From Caldifarciminota bacterium (GTDB taxonomy: Bacteria; Hydrothermota; Tepidihabitantia; Tepidihabitantales; CAIPLT01), in contig CAIPLT010000076.1 in the NCBI GenBank assembly GCA_903865935.1, positions 1 through 47,801 of the forward strand: 47,801 bases of DNA, given 5' to 3'. This document shows, in pieces, positions 42,441 through 47,801 of the stretch. The position numbers and the translations under genes are program-made. Numbering within the stretch: position 1 is the stretch's first letter; each line of letters opens with the position of its first letter. Under the pieces are notes generated by a model. That model was given only the letters and a program-made list of their open reading frames with translations. It ran no database searches and was not told where the DNA came from.

Positions 42441-43334
42441 ATGTTTAAAAAATTTTCCGAGATGTTAGATATTGCCAAAGGGCGTGGAATGAAAAGATGT
42501 GCAGTTGCCTGTGCTGAAGATACTCCAACAATTGAAGCTTTGTATAATGCGAAAAAAGAAAACATTGCAACCGGCATTCTTTTTGGTCAGAAAGCGAACA
42601 TTCACAAAATTCTGGATAGTTTAAAAATTCCCAAAGACGAGTTTGAAATCGCAGATTGTGATAATGAAAAAGAAGCGATTACGAAGGCGGTTGTGGAAGT
42701 TGCCCAAAAAGGCGATTTCTTAATGAAAGGGCAGGTTACAACATCAAACTTTCTCAAAGGAGTATTGGATGAACACTCAGGGTTAAGGGGAGAAAGATTG
42801 TTAAGTCATGTTGCATTGGTTGAACCTTCACTTTATCATAAAATTCTTTTTATCTCGGATGGCGGCATAAATATTGAACTTGATTTAAAACGTAAGATTG
42901 ACATTGTACGCAATGTGGTAAACCTGGTAACATCATTAGGTGTAGAACAACCAAAAATTGCCCTGTTATCCGCAATCGAAAGAGTTGATTTACACATGCA
43001 GGAAACACTGGATTGGGCGGTTCTGACCCGAATGGGCGAGCAGGGAGAATTCGGCAATGTTATTATCGAAGGTCCTTTAGCACTGGATGTAGCTTTTTCA
43101 CCATATGCAGCAAAAGTTAAAAAAGTCAGAAGTCAAATCTCAGGAGAAGTTGATATATTAATTGTACCGAGTATTGCCACTGGTAATATTTTGGGTAAAG
43201 GATTGCAGTACCTGGGTGGCGCTAAAATTTGCGGTATTATTATAGGAGCAAAACGACCAGTCGTCATGCTATCACGGGCTGATAACAAAGATACTAAACT
43301 GTTCTCTTTGGCGCTGGGTAACCTTGCTTCATAA
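42441..43334 (+). CDS. ptb: Phosphate butyryltransferase / phosphotransacylase
   Basis: A 297-aa phosphotransacylase of the Ptb type, which exchanges CoA for phosphate on butyryl- or branched-chain acyl-CoA. Seen are the start DIAKGRGMKRCAVACAEDTPTIEAL, KGQVTTSNFLKGVLDEHSGLRGERLLSHVALVE, SDGGINIELDLKRKIDIVRNVVNL and the C-terminal VDILIVPSIATGNILGKGLQYLGGAKICGIIIGAKRPVVMLSRAD. Shorter than acetate-specific Pta, it fits Ptb. The usual partner butyrate kinase is not adjacent. The next gene, ridA, begins 3 nt after it. Confidence 0.9.
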   Translation: MFKKFSEMLDIAKGRGMKRCAVACAEDTPTIEALYNAKKENIATGILFGQKANIHKILDSLKIPKDEFEIADCDNEKEAITKAVVEVAQKGDFLMKGQVTTSNFLKGVLDEHSGLRGERLLSHVALVEPSLYHKILFISDGGINIELDLKRKIDIVRNVVNLVTSLGVEQPKIALLSAIERVDLHMQETLDWAVLTRMGEQGEFGNVIIEGPLALDVAFSPYAAKVKKVRSQISGEVDILIVPSIATGNILGKGLQYLGGAKICGIIIGAKRPVVMLSRADNKDTKLFSLALGNLAS

Positions 43335-43337
43335 AAA

Positions 43338-43733
43338 ATGAACAGACGTATCATATATTCAGAAAAAGCACCAAAACCGATAGGACCATATAGCCAGGCA
43401 GTTATTATTGACAAACTTGTTTTTCTTTCCGGACAAATTGGAATTTCGATTGAAACCGGCAATTTAGTAAATGGTGGAGTTATTGAAGAAACCAAACAAA
43501 TATTCCAAAATTTTAAAGCGGTCTTAGCAGAAGTTGATGCATCATTAGATGATATAATAAAGACGACTGTGTATATGACTGATTTAACTAAATTCTCCGA
43601 TATGAATAGAATTTATAATGAACAATTTACTAAAGATTATCCTGCCCGCGCAACCGTACAAGTCAGCGCATTACCAAAAGGTGCCTGCGTGGAAATCGAA
43701 GCAATCGCAATCATTAACGATTCCAAGATTTAA
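43338..43733 (+). CDS. ridA: RidA-family enamine/imine deaminase
   Basis: RidA hydrolyses reactive enamines and imines from PLP enzymes. The 131-aa protein has the family start APKPIGPYSQAVIIDKLVFLSGQIG (10-34), VNGGVIEETKQIFQNFKAVLAEVDASLDDIIKTTVYMTDL and the C-terminal substrate Arg in YPARATVQVSALPKGACVEIEAIAI. The Arg in PARATV and the Glu near the end are those that bind and activate the substrate in the family. It starts 3 nt after ptb, so the two are coexpressed. Confidence 0.95.
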   Translation: MNRRIIYSEKAPKPIGPYSQAVIIDKLVFLSGQIGISIETGNLVNGGVIEETKQIFQNFKAVLAEVDASLDDIIKTTVYMTDLTKFSDMNRIYNEQFTKDYPARATVQVSALPKGACVEIEAIAIINDSKI

Positions 43734-43783
43734 AGATACCAAATTAATCTTATAATCTGTAATCTTCTAATCTTAAAATAAAT

Positions 43784-44278
43784 ATGACGATAGTAATACT
43801 TGGTGTTGGTAACCGAATGCGGGGAGATGATGCAATTGGCAGTATTATTGCTGAGGAGATTCTACGCTTAGCTCAGAATGACAGACAATTCATGTGTCAT
43901 TCTGAAGGAGCAGATGCGACTGAAGAATCTCATAAATTAATAATTTATGATACCGAAACAACCCCTGAAAATTTTATTGAGAAAGTTGTCGGATTAAAAC
44001 CAGACCAGCTGATTTTTGTTGATGCCTGTAATTTTGGCTGTCAAGCAGGAGAATATAAATTATTTGAAGAAGAGGAAATAAAGGAAATTGCTTACGGACT
44101 TTTATCCACCCACACCTTACCATTGGTTTTGACTATTGAGCTGATAAAAAAACAGCATAATTGTAAGGTTTCATTATTAGGTATACAACCAAAACAGTTC
44201 AATATGGGAAGTGATATGAGTCCTGAAATTGTAAAGGTAAAAAATAATGTAATCGAGTATCTTAAGTCAATTATTTAA
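43784..44278 (+). CDS. Hydrogenase maturation protease with repeat-derived insertion
   Basis: A 164-aa protein of the HycI/HyaD family, which trims the C-terminus of a NiFe hydrogenase large subunit. GVGNRMRGDDAIG (7-19) holds D16, VDACNFG (79-85) holds D80 and LSTHTLP holds H109, the nickel-sensing ligands in the family. Residues 25-50 (from EILRLAQND to ATEESH) are encoded by a 76-bp palindromic repeat (43856-43931) that keeps the frame; it falls in the loop after the first helix and would enlarge it by about 25 residues. The metal ligands are intact, so function may be retained. The hydrogenase genes are elsewhere. Confidence 0.88.
   Translation: MTIVILGVGNRMRGDDAIGSIIAEEILRLAQNDRQFMCHSEGADATEESHKLIIYDTETTPENFIEKVVGLKPDQLIFVDACNFGCQAGEYKLFEEEEIKEIAYGLLSTHTLPLVLTIELIKKQHNCKVSLLGIQPKQFNMGSDMSPEIVKVKNNVIEYLKSII
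43856..43931 (+). repeat. 76-bp palindromic repeat inside maturation protease gene
   Basis: Ends are GAGATTCT (43856-43863) and AGAATCTC (43924-43931), an exact 8-bp inverted repeat. A second inner pair is CAGAATGACA (43874-43883) and TGTCATTCTG (43895-43904), an exact 10-bp inverted repeat. Motifs TTCTG and GAATGACA are those of a widespread palindromic intergenic repeat known from several bacterial phyla. No second copy is in the window. Confidence 0.75.
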
Positions 44279-44367
44279 CTGATGGATACGACCTTTCAGC
44301 AAAGCAAAGAAAGACAATAAAATTTTTTCAAGGTTGATATCTTACTCTACAAAGGTTGATAGCTTTC

Positions 44368-44468
44368 AATATTTTAATCTTTCATCGAAAGCGCAGGCGC
44401 GATAGTCAGAGCAGGTTACCTGATAGGTAATGGAGTAGGTGCTTCAGGTCTCAGGATGTTAAAATATT
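44368..44468. repeat. Inverted-repeat-bounded element between convergent genes
   Basis: AATATTTTAA (44368-44377) and TTAAAATATT (44459-44468) form a perfect 10-bp inverted repeat around 81 nt. Inside are CTTTC-ATC-GAAAG (44379-44391), AAGCGC with GTGCTT (44389-44394, 44439-44444, one G-U pair; it overlaps the first hairpin) and GTTACCT-GAT-AGGTAAT (44415-44431, one G-U pair). It could be a bidirectional terminator, a small RNA or a miniature transposon. The right arm ends 1 nt before the xerD stop. Confidence 0.45.
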
Positions 44469-45371
44469 TTAACTTCGGGGATGAAAAGTTTTATAGACTT
44501 CTTTTAGATATTCCCGGTCAATGTGAGTATAGATTTGGGTTGTAGCGATATTGGCATGACCGAGCATTTCCTGAACCGCTCTTAAGTTCGCGCCGCCTTC
44601 CAACAAATGAGTCGCAAAACTATGTCGAAAAACATGCGGTGTAACATGTTTATTAATCTTCGCCTTTTGTACATACTCTTTTAATATTTTATGCAATCCC
44701 ATTCGGGAAAGTTTTTTGCCGTGGGCATTGATAAATAAATAAGGAGATGACTTGTCTCTTAAGAGTGTATTTCTGCCGTGGTTGTAATAATGTTGTAATG
44801 CCAGTAAAGCGGGCTTACCAATCGGCACAATCCGCTCCTTGTCGCCTTTTCCAAGGACTCGGACAAAACCATCGGTGAAAGAAATATCGTCAATCTGCAA
44901 TGATAGAAGTTCGGATGCCCGCAGACCACTGGCATAAAGAATTTCAAAGATTGCTTTGGCACGCATATCTTTTGGGCCAGCACTTTTGGTACATGCAATA
45001 AGTTTTGATATTTCCTCAAATGATAAAACAGAAGGTAATGTTTTCTTTACTTTGGGCATTTCGATATTTTCCGTGGGGTCATATTTTATAAGTTCTTCTG
45101 ATACCAGGAATTGAAAGAACATTTTAATCGAGGTAATCTTGCGTGCGATTGAAGCACTTGCCAGTTTTAATGTATTGAGTTGCGAGATAAATTGAATAAT
45201 ATCGGAATCAATGATTTTATTGATTGTCTGCGACTGCGGTAATGATGACAAAAATTGGCGTACATCAGTAACATAATATGAGGCCGACGTTTTTGACAGA
45301 CTGCGCTCAACCATCAAATAGTTGGCGAATTGTTCTAAATAATTATTTTTCTTATTCGTAGTATTGGTCAA
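44469..45371 (-). CDS. xerD: Tyrosine recombinase XerD/XerC
   Basis: A 300-aa tyrosine recombinase, probably the chromosome dimer resolvase. The N-terminal SAM-like core-binding domain spans 8-96. In the catalytic domain R151 (ASGLRASELLSL), K175 (GKGDKERIVPI), H246 and R249 (HVTPHVFRHSFATHLL), H272 (MLGHANIATTQIYTH) and Y281 are the expected catalytic residues. Length and motifs fit XerC/XerD better than phage integrases. It starts 7 nt after the nadB stop, so it is in the nadB transcript. No dif site was recognised in the window. Confidence 0.92.
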   Translation of the reverse strand: MTNTTNKKNNYLEQFANYLMVERSLSKTSASYYVTDVRQFLSSLPQSQTINKIIDSDIIQFISQLNTLKLASASIARKITSIKMFFQFLVSEELIKYDPTENIEMPKVKKTLPSVLSFEEISKLIACTKSAGPKDMRAKAIFEILYASGLRASELLSLQIDDISFTDGFVRVLGKGDKERIVPIGKPALLALQHYYNHGRNTLLRDKSSPYLFINAHGKKLSRMGLHKILKEYVQKAKINKHVTPHVFRHSFATHLLEGGANLRAVQEMLGHANIATTQIYTHIDREYLKEVYKTFHPRS

Positions 45372-45377
45372 AAAGTA

Positions 45378-46955
45378 TTATTTGAATTCTTGCTGGATTA
45401 TTGTATCTTTTAGGAAATTTATATCATCGGTTTCAGGATAGTCTTCATTGTAATGAAGACCACGGGATTCTTTGCGTAGCATAGCACTTTTAACAATTAG
45501 TAATGCAATCGTCACCATATTTTTAAGCTCGATTACCGATGAAGATACTGGATAGAGTTGCTTACTGTCCAGACTAATATTCTGGATTTGTTCAAAAGCA
45601 TTCTGTAGTCTTTGAATAGAGCGTACAATACCTGCGCCATTCCACATTGCTTTTCGTAATTTATTAGTCAATTCCAATGCTCGGATGTTATCATTGAGGC
45701 TGGCTTCAAAAGAATCGGACGATGGATATTTTACCGAAGAGTTGGTGCGTATTGAGCTTTTAGCTTTGATTGCTGCCCGCTCAGCAAAGACCAGTGCCTC
45801 AAGTAATGAGTTAGATGCTAACCGATTTGCTCCATGCAAGCCGGAACACGAGCATTCACCGATTGCAAAAAGATTGGGAATATCGGTTTGTCCGAATGAA
45901 TCGATTAATATTCCGCCGCATACATAATGGGCAGCCGGGACAACTGGAATTGGCTGTTTTGTAATATCAATGCCAAGCTTGAGACAAGTGCTGTAAATAT
46001 TCGGGAATCTTATTTTTATTTTTTCCGGATCCAAGTGTGTGACATCAAGCAGAACATAATCCTGATTTGCTTTTTTTAATTCGCTATCAATTGCGCGGGC
46101 GACAACATCGCGAGGTGCTAAACATCCGAGCTCGTGATATTTCTCCATAAAGGTTTTTCCATCCTGAGTTCTTAATAAACCGCCTTCACCTCGGACGGCT
46201 TCCGATATCAGAAAATAACGATTATTAATTTTCTTACCGTAAAGAGCAGTTGGATGAAACTGAATAAATTCCATGTTAGCGACTTTTGCACCGGCATTAT
46301 AAGCGATTGCGATACCGTCACCGGTTGCGATTGGCGGATTGGTGGTATGCAGATAAACCTGACCAATACCACCGGTCGCCAATACGACGATATTAGCATA
46401 GAAGTCATAGGTATCACCAGTTTTGGTATCGATTGCTCTTACACCAACGCAGTCATGACTGTGATTTAGTATCAAATCGTACACAATATAGTGTTCGTAA
46501 AATGTACATTTATTTTTTAATGCATGGAGTAAACCGGTTTCAATTTCACGACCAGTATAGTCCTGAGCATGAACGATTCGAGCTCGGGTGTGACCACCTT
46601 CTCTACCTAAATCAAAATGTCTAGTACCGGCTGAATTATAGTAGGTGGTAAAGCTAATACCAGTTTCATAAAGTTCTCGAACTAAAACCGGTCCTTCATT
46701 ACAGACCATCTCGACTATTTCTGGTTTAGAAAGTCCCCGCCCGGTCTTAATCGTGTCTTTAAAATGCGTCTGGGGTGAATCGTCGGTACCGAATGATGCA
46801 GCGATGCCGCCCTGTGCGTAGTTAGTATTCGATTCGGTATCTTCTTTTTTAGTTAAAATACAAACCTTACCACATGCGGAAATTTTATAAGCAAACCACA
46901 AACCAGCAATACCAGAACCAACAACTAAAAAGTCGGTATCTATAATATGATTCAT
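45378..46955 (-). CDS. nadB: L-aspartate oxidase
   Basis: NadB oxidises L-aspartate to iminoaspartate, the first step of de novo NAD synthesis. The 525-aa flavoprotein has the FAD dinucleotide loop FLVVGSGIAGLWFAYKI (9-25), NYAQGGIAASFGTDDSPQTHFKDT, HPTALYGKKINNRYFLISEAVRGEGG, LAPRDVVARAID and GECSCSGLHGANRLASNSLLEALVFAERAA. The block EFIQFHPTAL with AAHYVCGGI also fits the fumarate reductase/NadB superfamily, and the R-D-V-V-A-R motif holds substrate-binding arginines. NadA and NadC are not in the window. xerD follows within 7 nt. Confidence 0.95.
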   Translation of the reverse strand: MNHIIDTDFLVVGSGIAGLWFAYKISACGKVCILTKKEDTESNTNYAQGGIAASFGTDDSPQTHFKDTIKTGRGLSKPEIVEMVCNEGPVLVRELYETGISFTTYYNSAGTRHFDLGREGGHTRARIVHAQDYTGREIETGLLHALKNKCTFYEHYIVYDLILNHSHDCVGVRAIDTKTGDTYDFYANIVVLATGGIGQVYLHTTNPPIATGDGIAIAYNAGAKVANMEFIQFHPTALYGKKINNRYFLISEAVRGEGGLLRTQDGKTFMEKYHELGCLAPRDVVARAIDSELKKANQDYVLLDVTHLDPEKIKIRFPNIYSTCLKLGIDITKQPIPVVPAAHYVCGGILIDSFGQTDIPNLFAIGECSCSGLHGANRLASNSLLEALVFAERAAIKAKSSIRTNSSVKYPSSDSFEASLNDNIRALELTNKLRKAMWNGAGIVRSIQRLQNAFEQIQNISLDSKQLYPVSSSVIELKNMVTIALLIVKSAMLRKESRGLHYNEDYPETDDINFLKDTIIQQEFK

Positions 46956-46995
46956 TTACTAAATGTTCCTCTAAGATGTCGATACATTTATTATT

Positions 46996-47658
46996 CTAAA
47001 ATTGATAAATCAGTCCGATACTATATTGGTCAGAACCAGGCGTAAAGCCAATCTTTATTCTTTTATCGGATGTAAAAAATGCACAATCAATCGCGCTGAC
47101 CAATCGGTTAAGCAATGCACCGCCCAGTACAAAGCTGGCACGGGTCAGTGCCTGGCGCGCTGCTTTACGTTCATGCCAATAGGTGATACGAGAAGAATCA
47201 GAATTCCAGTTCCAGGTCATATTGCTGAAGTAACCATTTTCCGCCAGGTAATTATTCTGAGCAGCTGGGTCATCTGGAAACTGCTCTCGGGCTTCACGGC
47301 GAATATCTTCATTATATAATTCTGAGTTGTCATATCGTTCCAGGGCTTGAAAATATTTATCAGATTTGGCCTGAGTATTAGCATAAGCATTAACCCCGGC
47401 AAATAATCGAGCATCGGTGTTGCGGGAATTACCATACCAGTTAAGACCAGTATATGCAAGCCAGATTGCGCCATCGGTCCAGAGCATAATTTCACTTTTG
47501 AGATTATTATTAAGCATATGCTGACCTAATCCTGGCATCAACAATGATGACATTATCGCTTTTCCGTGGATACTAACTGGTTCGGTATTGTTATCGTCGG
47601 CAGCAAACCCGATACTGAAGATAATCAATACAATAATTAAATATTTAAGCTTCGACAT
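46996..47658 (-). CDS. DUF5683-like exported protein (220 aa)
   Basis: A 220-aa protein with a signal peptide (MSKLKYLIIVLIIFSIGFAADD, cleavage probable after AA) and a hydrophobic-hairpin pattern typical of DUF5683-type envelope proteins: HGKAIMSSLLMPGLGQHMLNNNLKSEIMLWTDGAIWLAYTG (30-70). The middle is charged and rich in Asn, Tyr and Arg (YDNSELYNEDIRREAREQFPDDPAAQNNYL), and the C-terminus ends in Phe after alternating residues (KIGFTPGSDQYSIGLIYQF), as in outer-membrane proteins. Ribosome binding site is AAAGGAGT. The sorting-tail gene ends 11 nt upstream, so they may be cotranscribed. Confidence 0.72.
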   Translation of the reverse strand: MSKLKYLIIVLIIFSIGFAADDNNTEPVSIHGKAIMSSLLMPGLGQHMLNNNLKSEIMLWTDGAIWLAYTGLNWYGNSRNTDARLFAGVNAYANTQAKSDKYFQALERYDNSELYNEDIRREAREQFPDDPAAQNNYLAENGYFSNMTWNWNSDSSRITYWHERKAARQALTRASFVLGGALLNRLVSAIDCAFFTSDKRIKIGFTPGSDQYSIGLIYQF

Positions 47659-47669
47659 TTTTACTCCTT

Positions 47670-47801
47670 TTAATATAAAATAATCTTTTTGGTTTCGTTT
47701 ATTATCGCATCAGAGAATTTAATAAAATATATACCAGAACTTAATTTATTAAGGTTTATTAACAATTTATTAGACCATGGCAAGTTTATTGCAGGTGTGA
47801 G
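47670..47801 (-). CDS. C-terminal end of T9SS-like sorting-domain protein (partial)
   Basis: The last 43 codons of a gene whose start is beyond the window. The peptide ends NLNKLSSGIYFIKF, then about 13 residues and TKKIILY before the stop. The pattern L-x-x-G-x-Y-F followed by a KKIIL end is that of type A C-terminal sorting domains used by the type IX secretion system or related routes in Bacteroidota and other FCB lineages. The protein is therefore probably exported to the surface. Nothing can be said about its main body. Confidence 0.7.
   Translation of the reverse strand, partial: LTPAINLPWSNKLLINLNKLSSGIYFIKFSDAIINETKKIILY

Noticed and set aside
44380..44530. Plus-strand peptide frame running antisense into xerD
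   Set aside because: No start codon with ribosome binding site, and most of its length is the antisense of xerD.
1..47801. tRNA, rRNA or CRISPR features
   Set aside because: No T-arm/anticodon pattern, rRNA motif or regularly spaced repeat array was seen on either strand by eye.

Overview
The window looks like chromosomal DNA of an uncultivated, AT-rich, Gram-negative-type anaerobic bacterium, probably on the FCB / candidate WOR-3 side of the tree. The reasons are a MurE with the meso-DAP motif DNPR, a T9SS-like C-terminal sorting tail and a DUF5683-like envelope protein at the right edge, P-protein of the glycine cleavage system split into two subunits, an orphan GlmL/MutL-type ASKHA protein, and HgdC-type activase genes. 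No taxonomic search was possible, so the placement is inference. I saw no rRNA, tRNA or CRISPR array.

Layout. 1-926 (minus): three small accessory genes (partial unknown, DUF6876-like, 60-aa unknown) behind a 26-bp perfect palindrome. 989-2283: an IS110-family element with its recombinase and a readable bridge RNA. Guide segments in that RNA match the target flank, the right end and the left end of this same copy, which fixes the boundaries at a CT core. 2593-10838 (plus): gcvT-gcvH-gcvPA-gcvPB, a small unknown gene, a GlmL/MutL-like gene, serS and a class II aldolase. 11366-14353 (minus): an HgdC-like activase and two 2-hydroxyacyl-CoA dehydratase-like (DUF2229) proteins. 14481-18437 (plus): pilT, plsY, gpsA, a MerR-type regulator and a slipin. 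18609-32844 (minus): a tightly overlapping division and cell wall cluster in the order mraZ-rsmH-ftsL-ftsI-murE-mraY-murD-ftsW-murG-murC-murB-ftsA-ftsZ, lacking murF, ddl and ftsQ, with an MraZ operator in front. 33426-38272 (minus): a HutH-like ammonia-lyase, a PPC/DUF296 protein, uvrB and two SpmA/SpmB-like Gate half-proteins. 38322-41001 (plus): a strong promoter, a structured RNA of about 126 nt and a Lon-like protease. The rest holds an RseC-like protein, a lipoprotein, a phosphate butyryltransferase, RidA, a hydrogenase maturation protease carrying an in-frame repeat insertion, XerD, NadB, a DUF5683-like protein and the end of a T9SS-type secreted protein.

Two signals stand out. First, the IS110 copy can be decoded by eye: bridge RNA, guides, core, ends, and a promoter (TTGACA-N17-TATATT) that exists only when the two ends are joined in a circle. 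Second, eight promoters in the window show a -35/-10 pair separated by exactly 16 bp, and four of them end so close to the ATG (5 to 10 nt) that the mRNA should be leaderless or nearly so. Further points are a structured RNA in front of the Lon-like gene, a palindromic repeat turned into coding sequence inside the hydrogenase maturation protease, and repeat-derived coding sequence at the tail of one DUF2229 gene.
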